NCBI GenBank assembly: GCA_035307765.1
Contig: DATGHU010000048.1
Coordinates: 10,099 to 74,098 of the forward strand
Direction: 5' to 3'
Length of the DNA stretch: 64,000 nucleotides
Source of the DNA: a bacterium
Lineage (GTDB): Bacteria; Sysuimicrobiota; Sysuimicrobiia; Sysuimicrobiales; Segetimicrobiaceae
Below the pieces are notes generated by a model. The model was not told where the DNA came from. It saw only the letters and a list, made by a program, of their open reading frames with translations, and searched no databases. This document shows positions 51,274-60,427 of this stretch, piece after piece. The position numbers and the translations under genes are program-made. The first letter of the stretch is position 1; each line of letters starts with the position of its first letter.

Positions 51274-52164
51274 TCAGGCCTCGCGGCCCTGCTGCTGTCC
51301 TAACAGGCCGGTGGGCCTCACGACCAGCACGAGGAACAGCAGCCCGAAGGCGACGCCGTCCCGGTAGCTGCTGTTCAGGTACTGGACGATCATGATCTCG
51401 CCGATGCCCATCACCAGGCCTCCCAGCACGGCGCCGGTGATGTCTCCCATGCCTCCGAGGATGATCGCGGCGAGCCCTTTGAGCCCGTAGGTGGTGCCCA
51501 TGAATGGGGAGACGCTCCCCTGGAGGAGCATGCCGACCAACACCCCGGCGACACCACCGAGGGCGGAGCTGAGGAAGAACGTGAACAGCACCACCCGGTC
51601 GAACGGCATCCCGAGGAGGCTCGCCGTGGCGGGGTTCTCGGCGACCGCCCGGATCGCCAGCCCCAGCTTGGTGCGGGTGAGGAGCAGGCGGAGGCCGACC
51701 AGCAGCAGGACCGTCGTGGCCAGGACGATGATCTGCAGGAGGCTGACGGTGACCCCGCCGCCGGAAATGAATCGGATGGGCACCGCACTCGGAGGATAGC
51801 TGAGCGGCTCCGATCCCCAGAGGATCTGCGCCAGATTGACCAGGATCAGGGCGATGCCGATGGAGGTGATCAGCGACGACAGGCGGCCGGCCTGGCGGAC
51901 GCGGAGCGGGCGAAAGGCGATGCGGTCGATGGCGATGCCGAGGAGGCCGGTGCCGATCGAGGCACCGAGCAGGGCCTCGAGGAAGTTGGCATTCAGGCGG
52001 GTGAACAGCGTGTAGGCGAACAACGCGCCGACGGCCAGGATGGCGGCGTGGGCCAGGTTGATGATTTCGAGCACGCCGAAGATCAGCGTGAACCCGAGCG
52101 CGAACAGCGCGTAGACCGAACCGAGGGAGATGCCGTTGATCAGCTGTTGGAGGAAGACGACCAT
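51274..52164 (-). CDS. livH: LivH-type branched-chain amino-acid/amide ABC permease
   Basis: 296 residues, eight helices. QLINGISLGSVYALFALGFTLIFGVLEIINLAHA is the classic LivH opening (in two pieces), FKPLRV-like AFRPLRVRQAGRLSSLI and GLKGLAAIILGGMGDITGAVLGG the central and C-terminal signatures. It lies 40 bp after the binding-protein gene. Confidence 0.92.
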   Translation of the reverse strand: MVVFLQQLINGISLGSVYALFALGFTLIFGVLEIINLAHAAILAVGALFAYTLFTRLNANFLEALLGASIGTGLLGIAIDRIAFRPLRVRQAGRLSSLITSIGIALILVNLAQILWGSEPLSYPPSAVPIRFISGGGVTVSLLQIIVLATTVLLLVGLRLLLTRTKLGLAIRAVAENPATASLLGMPFDRVVLFTFFLSSALGGVAGVLVGMLLQGSVSPFMGTTYGLKGLAAIILGGMGDITGAVLGGLVMGIGEIMIVQYLNSSYRDGVAFGLLFLVLVVRPTGLLGQQQGREA

Positions 52165-52204
52165 CGGGGAAGGGGGGGAGGGGCCCTCGGCGCCCTCCCC
52201 CCGC

Positions 52205-53347
52205 CTACTTCGAAGGGGTCAACTCGACGAATCGGCCGCCGCGCACCACCGCGACGTACGTGCGCGGCTGGATGACGTCCCGGTCCGGCCCGATGCTGAT
52301 CCTCCCCAGCGGAGTTTCAAAGTTCTTGATCGTGGTAAGGGCCTGGGCGATCCTGCCGCGCTGCGCCTTGATGTCTTCGCCGCCCGTCAGGTTCGCACGA
52401 CGGACCGCCTCGGCTACGACCAAGGCGCCCGCGTACGCCTGGGCGGCAAACTGGTTGGGCTCCTTCTTGTACGTGGCCCGGTACGAATCGTAAAACTTGA
52501 GGTTGACCGAAGTCGGCGCGCTCGGCACCCAGGCGGTGCCGACGATCAGCCCCTCCGCCGCCGCCCCCGCTCGGGTGATGATGTTGGTGTCGTTGAACCC
52601 GTTGCCGCCGATGAACGGGACGGTGATGCCGAGGTTGTGGGCCTGAATCAGGAGCAGGGTTCCTTCGCGAGCCAGGGCGCTGACCACGATCGCCTGGGGG
52701 TTGGCCGCCTTCGCTTTGGTGAGCTGCGCCGAGAAGTCGCTGTCCCCTCTGGCGAAGGTGATCGTGTCGGCGATCTGGATCCCATTCTTCTGCAGTTCCT
52801 CGGCGAACGTTTTGTAGCCCGATACCGTAAAGTCGTCGGCGTTATCGTAGAGGACGACGACCCGCTGGAGGTTGAGGGTTGCCTTTGCCACGGCGATCGA
52901 CTTCGGGATCTGTACAGCCTCTGGCGCCGACACCCGGAAGATCGTCGGGCCGATCTGCGGGATGCCCTTGGCGGTATTGCTGACGCCGACGACCGGCACC
53001 CCCGCCTGCACGGCGAGCGGATCGGCACCGAATGCCTGCGAGCTCAGAACGGGGCCGAGGATGGCCGCGACCTGATCGCGCTGGATGAACTTTTGGAACA
53101 CGTTAATCGCGCCGTCCCGCCCGCCGCCGGTGTCTTCAAGGATCGGATCGATCTTCACCTGTCCCTTGTCGTTGATTTGCTTGAACGCCAGCATGAAGCC
53201 GTTTCGGATCGGCTCACCGTACACCGAGATGTCGCCGGTGATGCCGACGGCGAGGCCGATCTTCACCGGTTGAGACTGCGCCGCCCACCCGGCCGACGCG
53301 GCGAGGGCCAGCACCAGTATCGGGATTCCCCATCGCTTTGCGATCAT
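52205..53347 (-). CDS. LivK-like ABC substrate-binding protein
   Basis: 380 residues: signal peptide (MIAKRWGIPILVLALAASAGWA), then KIGLAVGITGDISVYGEPIRNG, IINDKGQ-like QINDKGQVKIDPILEDTGG, AAILGPVLSSQAFGADPLAV and VPVVGVSNTAKG. Peripla_BP_6 fold, first gene of the Liv operon (binding protein, LivH, LivM, LivGF). Ligand: an amino acid, amide or small carboxylate; the divergent MaoC gene gives no firm clue. Confidence 0.9.
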   Translation of the reverse strand: MIAKRWGIPILVLALAASAGWAAQSQPVKIGLAVGITGDISVYGEPIRNGFMLAFKQINDKGQVKIDPILEDTGGGRDGAINVFQKFIQRDQVAAILGPVLSSQAFGADPLAVQAGVPVVGVSNTAKGIPQIGPTIFRVSAPEAVQIPKSIAVAKATLNLQRVVVLYDNADDFTVSGYKTFAEELQKNGIQIADTITFARGDSDFSAQLTKAKAANPQAIVVSALAREGTLLLIQAHNLGITVPFIGGNGFNDTNIITRAGAAAEGLIVGTAWVPSAPTSVNLKFYDSYRATYKKEPNQFAAQAYAGALVVAEAVRRANLTGGEDIKAQRGRIAQALTTIKNFETPLGRISIGPDRDVIQPRTYVAVVRGGRFVELTPSK

Positions 53348-53487
53348 GCGCCACCGCCCGTGTTTCCGAAGAGGATACGACGATGTGGGGGCGATTCCTC
53401 CGGCGGGCCATCAAGGCCCGCGGCAGGAGGTGCGTGGACGCGCACGCAATGAACCCTGTCGATCGCCGCCGTCATCGAGGAGGGAGC

Positions 53488-53952
53488 ATGGAAGCGCAAC
53501 CGGAGGGACCGTTGGGGTTGCGGGTGGGGCAGAAGGCCTCGCGAACGAAGTCGGTGACCGAGGCCGATCTCCGCATGTACGCGGAGATCACCGGCGACTA
53601 CAATCCGCTCCACTTCGACGACGCGTTCGCCGCCCGGACGCGGTTTCGCCGCCGCGTCGCCCAAGGCGGGATCACCGCCGGCCTCCTGAACGCGCTCGTG
53701 GCCATGGATCTTCCGGGCCCGGGGACGGTGTTCATGAGCCAGTCGCTCACCTACCGAGCGCCGGTCTTCGTCGGTGATCTGCTCACGGCTACGGTGGAGG
53801 TGGCGGGGCTCAAACCCGACAAACCCGTCTGCCACCTCACGTTCACGATCAACAACCAGCACGGCGAGGTCGTTCTGGATGCAGACGCGTGGACGTACAC
53901 GCTCCGGCCCGAGGATTCGGTGGCGGGTGGTCGGAACGTCCCCTCAGGTTAA
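53488..53952 (+). CDS. MaoC-family hot-dog dehydratase
   Basis: 154 residues of the hot-dog fold. VTEADLRMYAEITGDYNPLHFDDAFA contains the hydratase-2 motif with catalytic Asp and His (D-Y-N-P-L-H), then RRVAQGGITAGLL and GPGTVFMSQSLTYRAPVFVGD. These enzymes hydrate or dehydrate enoyl thioesters such as (R)-3-hydroxyacyl-CoA. AGGAGGGAG precedes ATG 53488. It is divergent from the Liv operon and its 3' end overlaps by 9 bp the converging aspartate-dehydrogenase-like gene. Confidence 0.88.
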   Translation: MEAQPEGPLGLRVGQKASRTKSVTEADLRMYAEITGDYNPLHFDDAFAARTRFRRRVAQGGITAGLLNALVAMDLPGPGTVFMSQSLTYRAPVFVGDLLTATVEVAGLKPDKPVCHLTFTINNQHGEVVLDADAWTYTLRPEDSVAGGRNVPSG

Positions 53953-54780
53953 GCGGAACGCTTCGCCCCGCCGCTGCAGTGCGGCGACGGCGCTCAGACC
54001 GGCGAGGCGCGAGGTCCGCGGATTCATCGGATCCATCGCGTTCTCGAAGCGCAGGGCAAATGAGCCAAACCGGCCGTCCGCCCAAATCTCGTGCCGCGAG
54101 CGGGGGATCGCCGGATCGGCGACGACCTCGACCTGGGTGCGGTCGAAGCCGATCCCCGCCAAGCTCACCGCGGCGGCGATGTTCACGTTTTGCGGGAAGT
54201 GCCGCACCGCCTCCCGGGCCGGCCCACGGTACACGACCAGGGGGGCCTCGAGCGGTTCCCGCAAGAGCCCCCGCTCGACGACGTACGGGGCGGTGTTGAG
54301 TCCTTCCGGCCGTTTGGTCGTGCGGTGCGTGACGCGCTCCAGATCGCCGAGCGCCCGCGCGGCGGCGAGCGCGTCGAGCCCGCCGACCCCCCCGGACGGC
54401 AGCCAGACCGTCACCCCGCGTCGCCGGGCGGCGTCTTCCAATGGCTCGCGGAGAGCGTCGTCGGCGAGCGCCCCGATGCTCATCAAGAGGAGATCACACC
54501 CGCCCTCTACGATCCGCAGCGCGTACGCATGGGCCGCGGCGTGGCCCGCGGCCTCGACCACCACCTCGGGCCGGGCGGCCAGGAGGCTGTCCGGATCGTA
54601 GACGACGGTGCCGCCCGCTCGGGCCAGGGACTCCTCAAGATCGGGTCGTCGGGATCGCGCCAGCAGCACGACGCGGCGGTAGGGGAGGCGGCGTTGTTCC
54701 AGGGCCTGCAGGACCAGCCTGCCAATCGCCCCCGCGCCGATGAGACCGAGGGTGGCGCCCGGAGCGGGGCTAAGAGGCAC
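53944..54780 (-). CDS. Aspartate-dehydrogenase-like NAD(P)-dependent amino-acid dehydrogenase
   Basis: 278 residues. An N-terminal Rossmann motif (TLGLIGAGAIGRLVLQAL), VVVEAAGHAAAHAYALRIVE, and the catalytic domain with FPQNVNIAAAVSLAGIGFD and MNPRTSRLAG follow the NadX / L-aspartate dehydrogenase family, which makes iminoaspartate (for NAD) or oxaloacetate plus ammonia. GTG at 54780 follows GGGAGGG; the longer frame is discarded. It overlaps the allantoinase-like stop by 11 bp, so the pair is co-translated. NadA and NadC are absent nearby, hinting at a catabolic rather than NAD-synthesis role. Confidence 0.85.
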   Translation of the reverse strand: MPLSPAPGATLGLIGAGAIGRLVLQALEQRRLPYRRVVLLARSRRPDLEESLARAGGTVVYDPDSLLAARPEVVVEAAGHAAAHAYALRIVEGGCDLLLMSIGALADDALREPLEDAARRRGVTVWLPSGGVGGLDALAAARALGDLERVTHRTTKRPEGLNTAPYVVERGLLREPLEAPLVVYRGPAREAVRHFPQNVNIAAAVSLAGIGFDRTQVEVVADPAIPRSRHEIWADGRFGSFALRFENAMDPMNPRTSRLAGLSAVAALQRRGEAFRLT

Positions 54781-56182
54781 GGATGCTTCCCTCCCGCGTG
54801 CCCCCCGCCGCCGCGGTCGCGCGGACCGGCGGAATGAACTCCCCGTCCCCGGGCCGCGCCACGACGACGCCGTCCTCATAGGCCGGTCGGCCGCGGACAA
54901 ACGTCCGCACCGCGCGGCCGCGCAGTTCCATCCCCTCGAACGGGGTCCAGCCCACGGGGCTGCGGAGATCCCGGCCCCGGACAGTCCAGACCACGTCTGG
55001 ATCGAAAATCGTCAGATCCGCGTCCGCGCCCGGGAGCAGCGCGCCCTTGCGGGGGAACAGGCCGAAGTTGCGCGCGGGGCGCTCCGCCAGGAGCGAGATG
55101 AGGTCGAGGATCGAGATCCGCCCCGCGCCCACGCCGAAGTGGTGCAGGAGTGGAAGCAGCGTCTCCACCCCCGGAGCTCCCGATGCGTTCGCGAAGATGT
55201 CCAGGTCGCTCTTGCGGGCGCGGGTCCAGGGGGCATGATCCGAGGTCACCTGATCGATCCGTCCCGCGGCCAAGTCGCGCCACAGCCAGTCGACGTCCTG
55301 GCGTCCTCGGAGCGGGGGGTTGATCTTCGCGAAGGGTCCCAGGCGCTCCATTGCGGTCTCGTCCAACACGAGGTACTGGATGCAGGTCTCCGCCGTGACG
55401 TGCACCCCCTCCGTCCGGTAGCGGTGGATGAGATCGAACGAGCGGGGGACGCTAGCATGCACGATGTGGAGGTGGACAGAGGTGCCGTACGCCAACTCGA
55501 GGACGCGTCCCACCGCTTCGGTCTCCGACACGGGGGGGCGAGACCGGCAGTGAGCGATCGGGTCGGTCTGCCCCGCCGCACGGGCCCGCGCCACCCCCCG
55601 ATCGGCGATGTCCTGGTTCTCGCAGTGCACGGCCACCGGCACCCCCATAGCGGCGATCCGATGAAAGGCGGCGAGCAGTTCTCCGTCGGGGATGCGCGGA
55701 AAGCGGACGGGGTCCGCTTCGTAGGTGGCCACTTTGAACGCGCACGCGCCCGCGCCGGCGATCCGTTCGATCTCGTTCAGCCCGCCTTCCTTGCGGATGG
55801 TACCGTAGAGCGCGACATCGCCCACGGCCTCCGCCCTCACGTCGGCCACCTTCTTCCGGAACGTCTCGAGGTCGGGGACGGCGGCCGGCATGTCATAGGG
55901 CATGTCGACGATCGTCGTCACTCCCCCCGCCACCGCCCCCTCGGTGCAGCGGGTGATGCCTTCGGCCGGTTCGCTTCGCGTGTGGACGTGCGTATCCACG
56001 ATCCCGGGCAGAACGTACGCATGCTCGGTCGAGACCGTGCGCCGGGCCGGAGGGAGCGGGCCCTGGATCTCGCCGACGGCGGCGATCCTGGCACCGCGCA
56101 CGCCGACATACCCTCGATCCAGAATCCGCTCGGGGGTGACCACGCGTCCTCCGACTACAAGATCGAACTCCGCCTTCGACAC
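54770..56182 (-). CDS. Allantoinase/dihydropyrimidinase-like cyclic amidohydrolase
   Basis: 470 residues of the dihydroorotase-hydantoinase-allantoinase superfamily. Two-metal ligands are complete: His65 and His67 (DTHVH), carboxylated Lys150 (AFKVATYE), His186 (AVHCENQ), His242 (HIVHASV) and Asp315 (TSDHAPW). It hydrolyses a ring amide: allantoin, hydantoin or dihydropyrimidine. The opening FDLVVGGRVVTPERIL is the AllB/D-hydantoinase style. GTG start after GGGAGG. Allantoinase is favoured by the nearby PucG-like and DUF1116 genes, but the substrate-binding loops do not decide it. Confidence 0.83.
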   Translation of the reverse strand: MSKAEFDLVVGGRVVTPERILDRGYVGVRGARIAAVGEIQGPLPPARRTVSTEHAYVLPGIVDTHVHTRSEPAEGITRCTEGAVAGGVTTIVDMPYDMPAAVPDLETFRKKVADVRAEAVGDVALYGTIRKEGGLNEIERIAGAGACAFKVATYEADPVRFPRIPDGELLAAFHRIAAMGVPVAVHCENQDIADRGVARARAAGQTDPIAHCRSRPPVSETEAVGRVLELAYGTSVHLHIVHASVPRSFDLIHRYRTEGVHVTAETCIQYLVLDETAMERLGPFAKINPPLRGRQDVDWLWRDLAAGRIDQVTSDHAPWTRARKSDLDIFANASGAPGVETLLPLLHHFGVGAGRISILDLISLLAERPARNFGLFPRKGALLPGADADLTIFDPDVVWTVRGRDLRSPVGWTPFEGMELRGRAVRTFVRGRPAYEDGVVVARPGDGEFIPPVRATAAAGGTREGSIRAS

Positions 56183-56362
56183 AGAGATCCTCCCGTGCCT
56201 GAAAGTCCCGCACGGTGTTCGTGACCCGGGCGCGGCCGTCCTCCCCAGGAGACCGCGGCGGCGCCGCGGAAGATCGGGGAGGCGGCGGGGCGCCGAGACC
56301 GTGCGGCGGCTGCCGCTTCCCGGGAGTTTTGCGATTCCGGCGGCGGGAGGTGGGAGAAACGG

Positions 56363-57112
56363 ATGGGACCGATGCTGGCCGGCCGCGTGGCGTTCGTCAC
56401 CGGTGCCGGATCAGGGATCGGACGGGCGATCGCCCTGAGGTTTGCTCGCGAAGGCGCCGGCGTGGCCGCGCTCGACCTGAACGGGCAGACCGCCGAGGAG
56501 ACGGCGGCGGCCGTCCGCACGCTCGGAGTCCGAGGAGTCGCCCTCTGCGCGAACGTCAGCCGGGCCGGGGAAGTGGAGGCGGCGGTCGCGCACGCCCAGT
56601 CGCAGTTGGGGTCGATCGACATCTTGATCAACAACGCAGGCCTGACGCGCGATGCGACGATCCGAAACCTCACCGAGGCTGACTGGGACCTCGTCGTGGA
56701 CGTGCACCTCAAGGGTACCTTTCTCTGCACGAAGGCCGTGGCGATACGCATGCGCGAGGCCGGCCGCGGAGGCGCCATCGTCAACATCTCGTCGATCTCC
56801 GGGAAGATTGGGAACTTCGGCCAGGCCAACTACGCGTCGGCGAAGGCGGGGATCGTGGCGCTGACCAAGGTCACCGCGCGCGAGTTTGCCCGGTACGCGG
56901 TGCGGGCGAACGCTATTCAGCCGGGGATGATCGATACGCCGATGACGCGCGCGCTCGGGGAAGAACGGCTCGCCCAGAGCGTCGCGGACACCCCGCTCGG
57001 GCGGTTGGGGACGCCGGAGGACGTCGCCGCGGTCGCCCTCTTCCTGGCGAGCGACCTCGCCGCCTACGTGACGGGGGCGGTGATCGAGGTGACCGGGGGA
57101 AGGTACCTGTAG
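56363..57112 (+). CDS. Short-chain dehydrogenase/reductase (FabG-like)
   Basis: 249 residues of the classical SDR family: FVTGAGSGIGRAIALRFA (coenzyme loop), ILINNAGLTRDATIRNL, the Ser in VNISSISGKIG and Tyr-x3-Lys in YASAKAG, ending VTGAVIEVTGGRYL. The FabG-type layout suggests a 3-oxoacyl-thioester or alcohol substrate. Divergent from the allantoinase-like gene; the creatininase-family gene follows 88 bp downstream. Confidence 0.9.
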   Translation: MGPMLAGRVAFVTGAGSGIGRAIALRFAREGAGVAALDLNGQTAEETAAAVRTLGVRGVALCANVSRAGEVEAAVAHAQSQLGSIDILINNAGLTRDATIRNLTEADWDLVVDVHLKGTFLCTKAVAIRMREAGRGGAIVNISSISGKIGNFGQANYASAKAGIVALTKVTAREFARYAVRANAIQPGMIDTPMTRALGEERLAQSVADTPLGRLGTPEDVAAVALFLASDLAAYVTGAVIEVTGGRYL

Positions 57113-57200
57113 CGGCCCGACACGAATCACCCGGATCGACGGGTGCCCCATCGGCACCGCGCGCCCCTCACCGCACGGCACTCCGGGACGGGAGGAGACA

Positions 57201-58058
57201 GTGCCCAAGCATCCGTACCGCTTCGAGCATCTCAGTTGGGAAGAGGTCAACGATGCGGTGCGCGCTCAACGGTGCGCGCTCATCCCCGTGGCGACAATCG
57301 AGGATCACGGCCCCCACCTTCCGGTGGATACGGACATCGTCATTGCCTCGACGGTCTGCGAGCGGGCGGCGCAACTCGCGCCGGGGGAGATCGTGCTCCT
57401 TCCGTGCGTACGCATCGGCTACAGCCCCCATCATCTGGACTTCCCCGGGACGCTCACCATTCGGTGGAATACGTTCGTCGAGTACCTGCTCGACATCACG
57501 CGGAGCCTGGCCCACCACGGGTTTCGAAAGATCCTGCTCGTGAACGGCCACGGGAGCAACCGACCGCTCGTGGAGCTGGCGGTGCGGCTGACGGTGGTCG
57601 AGCGGCCGGACGTTCACTGCGCGTATACCTCGTGGTGGGATCTTCACGACGTCCGCGCCGCCTTCAATGCGGTGCGCGAGTCCGAGGTCACGTCCCACGC
57701 CTGCGAGATCGAGACCTCGGTGTACCTGGCAGTGGACGCCTCCCGCGTGAAGATGGAGCGGGCGGAGCGCGACATGACCTACCAGATGTCCCCGCACTTC
57801 TGGGGGGATCTCGCGGGCCGCAAGCCCGACCCCTCCTACAAGAACGCCGTGTGGATGACCGAGTACTGGAGCGCGGATACTCGACACGGCGTCAAGGGCG
57901 ACCCGACGAAGGCCACGGCGGAGAAGGGGCAGCGGGTCCTTGAGGCAGCTGGCCGCGAACTGGTGGAGATCGTCCGCGAGCTGCGGGCGCGCCCCATCAA
58001 GCCCAGGGTCCCGCACCAGGTCGAACCGGCCACCCCGCCCGGGATCGCCAAGACGTAA
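57201..58058 (+). CDS. Creatininase-family metal-dependent amidohydrolase
   Basis: 285 residues. The metal-binding blocks are ATIEDHGPHLPVDTD (Glu34, His36, Asp45), NGHGSN and SHACEIETS. The family opens cyclic or linear amides (creatinine, formamidopyrimidine) or cleaves the mycofactocin precursor; no mycofactocin gene is present here. GGGAGGAGAC precedes the GTG start. An AspA/AstE-type gene follows 3 bp later, then DUF1116 and PucG. A ring amide of a purine-derived compound would fit but is not shown. Confidence 0.87.
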   Translation: MPKHPYRFEHLSWEEVNDAVRAQRCALIPVATIEDHGPHLPVDTDIVIASTVCERAAQLAPGEIVLLPCVRIGYSPHHLDFPGTLTIRWNTFVEYLLDITRSLAHHGFRKILLVNGHGSNRPLVELAVRLTVVERPDVHCAYTSWWDLHDVRAAFNAVRESEVTSHACEIETSVYLAVDASRVKMERAERDMTYQMSPHFWGDLAGRKPDPSYKNAVWMTEYWSADTRHGVKGDPTKATAEKGQRVLEAAGRELVEIVRELRARPIKPRVPHQVEPATPPGIAKT

Positions 58059-58061
58059 CGC

Positions 58062-59033
58062 ATGCCCGTCCGGGTCCCGCTCGCGCAGTTCGAGCTCGAC
58101 CGTACCCCCGGCACGACCGACGTGCTGGTCTCGGCGGGGACCGACCCGCCGCTCGACCTGCCCTTGATCGCCATCGTCGGTGCCCGCCCCGGGCCGCTGG
58201 TCTGTGCCGCGGCCGGGGTGCACGGTGACGAATACGAGGGCCCGCGCGCCCTGTGGGAGCTGGCCCGGGATCTTCCGGCGTCGTCGCTACAGGGCAGCGT
58301 GGCGCTTCTCCCGGTCTGCAACCCGTGGGCGTTTGCGGCGGGGAGTCGGGCGACGCCGGAGGCCGTCGATGGGATCAATCTCGCGCGCATCTTTCCGGGG
58401 GACCCCGGGGGCCGGCCGACGCAGCGGCTGGCCGCTGAGCTGTTGGAGTTTGTGGTGCGCCAGAGGCCCGCGCTGTTCGTCGACCTGCACAGCGGCGGCG
58501 TCCGGTACCACTTCCTGCCCGTCGTCGGATACCGGCGGGGATTGGGTGACCCGGCCCGATCGCAGGCCGCGGCGCGGGCGTTTGGGGTTCCCCATCTCTG
58601 GGAGCTGCGCGATCACCCTGGGACGTTCAATGCGGAGGTCGCGCGCCGGGGGATTCCCACCGTCGGCACGGAGATGTCCGGCATGGGGGGATGTCTGGAC
58701 GAGGACGTCGCCGCCACCCGCAACGGCGTCCTGAACCTCCTGCGGTGGCTGGGGATGCTGCGGGACAGGCCGGCGCCTCAGGTGCCGGGACCGTTCTGGC
58801 GGACCACCGATCTCCCCACGCCCTCTGCGGGGTACGCGGTCATCGATCGGGGAGTGGGGGAGACGGTCCGGCAGGGGGAAACGGTTGCGCGTGTCCTCGC
58901 TCCCTTTGGCGAGGCGCTCGGCGACGCGCGCGCGCCGCACGACGGCCGGGTCTGGGTCACCCGCCACCTCCGTACGATCGAATCGGGAGAGACCCTCGCC
59001 GCCGTCGCCCGCCCGGTCGATGACGGCGGGTGA
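58062..59033 (+). CDS. AspA/AstE-family zinc amidohydrolase (succinylglutamate desuccinylase-like)
   Basis: 323 residues of the carboxypeptidase-like M14 subclade. Zinc ligands are His54 and Glu57 (HGDEYEGPRAL) and the His in VDLHSGGVRYHF. The end has a lipoyl-like barrel tail (GETVRQGETVARVLAPFG). It removes acyl groups from N-acyl amino acids, such as N-acetylaspartate or N-succinylglutamate. It starts 3 bp after the creatininase-family gene, so the two are one unit. Confidence 0.87.
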   Translation: MPVRVPLAQFELDRTPGTTDVLVSAGTDPPLDLPLIAIVGARPGPLVCAAAGVHGDEYEGPRALWELARDLPASSLQGSVALLPVCNPWAFAAGSRATPEAVDGINLARIFPGDPGGRPTQRLAAELLEFVVRQRPALFVDLHSGGVRYHFLPVVGYRRGLGDPARSQAAARAFGVPHLWELRDHPGTFNAEVARRGIPTVGTEMSGMGGCLDEDVAATRNGVLNLLRWLGMLRDRPAPQVPGPFWRTTDLPTPSAGYAVIDRGVGETVRQGETVARVLAPFGEALGDARAPHDGRVWVTRHLRTIESGETLAAVARPVDDGG

Positions 59034-59140
59034 TCGCCGCGGAAGGATGGTCCACGCCGCGCGGGTTCCGAAGGGAGCCGCGCGCGGCCTGCCGGGGGCG
59101 CGGAGGAGACCCCCTTCGGCGCCTTGAAGCAGGCGACGGC

Positions 59141-60427
59141 ATGACTGCGTCCATCGCCGATCGAATCGCCGCCGCCAACACCACCGCTCTCCACCGCCTC
59201 AACTCGGCGGCCCCCGTGCTGACCCGGATCCGCGAGGCCCGTGCCGCGATCCCCCACCTGGACGATCGCGTCCTGCTCCACGCCGGTCCCCCCTTGGCTT
59301 CCGGTGAAATGTGCGGCCCGATGCGGGGGGCCGTCCTCGGCGCCGTGTTGTACGAAGGATGGGCCCCCGATCTGTCCGCCGCTGCCATCCTCCTTGACCG
59401 CGGCGCGATCACGCTCCGCTGCACGCACGACGCCGGGGTGGTTGGGCCAATGGCCGGGATTATCTCCGCGTCCATGCCGCTGTTGGAGGTCCAGGACCGT
59501 GAGCACCGAACCACGACGTTTGCTCCCCTCAACGAGGGGATCGGCCAGGTGCTTCGGTTCGGGGCAAACGGGGAGGCGGTGATCGCGCGGCTCCGCTGGC
59601 TCCGCGACGTGCTGGCCCCCGCCCTCGACGCGGCGCTTCGGCAGCTCGACGGCATCCCGCTCGTGCCGCTGATGGCGCGGGCGCTAACGATGGGCGACGA
59701 GATGCACCAGCGCAACGTTGCCGCGACCGGCCTCCTTTTCCGGGCGCTGGCGCCGGCCCTGGCGGAGCGCGGTGCGTCCGGGCCGGCGCTCTCAAGCGTG
59801 CTCAGGTTTCTGGCGGAGAACGATCAGTTTTTCTTGAACCTGGCGATGGCCGCATCGCTGGCTATCACCGCGTCGATTCGGGAGATCCCGTACAGCACGA
59901 TTGTGACCGTGATGAGCCGGAACGGGGTCGAGTTTGGGATCCGGGTAAGCGGCCTCGGTCCACGCTGGTTCACGGCGCCCGCTCCGGTGCCGGTGGGGAT
60001 GTACTTTCCCGGCTTCACGGCGGAGGATGCCAATCCGGACATGGGGGACAGCGCCATCGTAGAAACGGTCGGCATCGGCGGGATGGCGATGGCGGCCGCA
60101 CCGGCGGTGGTCGGCTTTGTGGGCCTGCCCTCGATGCGCGAGGCGTTGGCCACGACCCAATCGATGGCAGAAATCACCGTGGCGCCGAGCGCCGCCTTCA
60201 AGATCCCCACGCTCGATTTCGCGGGGGCGCCCACCGGGATTGACCTCCGGGCCGTCGTCAAGCTCGGGATCACCCCGGTGATCAACACCGGCATCGCGCA
60301 CCGCGTGGCGGGCAAGGGCCAGATCGGGGCGGGCGTGGTGCGCGCTCCGCTGGCGGCATTCCAGCTGGCGCTCACGGCATTCGTCGCCCGCTACGCCGCC
60401 GATGCCTCGGTCCTCGCACCGGAGTAG
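59141..60427 (+). CDS. DUF1116 protein, paralogue 2 (short form)
   Basis: 428 residues, sharing LLHAGPPLASGEMCGPMRGA, HDAGVVGPMAGIISASMP, LNEGIGQVLRFGANGEAV, ALTMGDEMHQRNVAATGL and VTVMSRNGVEFGIRVSG with paralogue 1, but lacking the 60-residue N-terminal region. The ATG 59141 start is chosen because the frame before it is low-complexity. No FdrA gene is adjacent. The PucG-like gene begins at the next base, and PucG makes oxalurate, the substrate of the DUF1116 enzyme in E. coli. It may borrow the FdrA encoded 34 kb away, or act alone. Confidence 0.87.
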   Translation: MTASIADRIAAANTTALHRLNSAAPVLTRIREARAAIPHLDDRVLLHAGPPLASGEMCGPMRGAVLGAVLYEGWAPDLSAAAILLDRGAITLRCTHDAGVVGPMAGIISASMPLLEVQDREHRTTTFAPLNEGIGQVLRFGANGEAVIARLRWLRDVLAPALDAALRQLDGIPLVPLMARALTMGDEMHQRNVAATGLLFRALAPALAERGASGPALSSVLRFLAENDQFFLNLAMAASLAITASIREIPYSTIVTVMSRNGVEFGIRVSGLGPRWFTAPAPVPVGMYFPGFTAEDANPDMGDSAIVETVGIGGMAMAAAPAVVGFVGLPSMREALATTQSMAEITVAPSAAFKIPTLDFAGAPTGIDLRAVVKLGITPVINTGIAHRVAGKGQIGAGVVRAPLAAFQLALTAFVARYAADASVLAPE

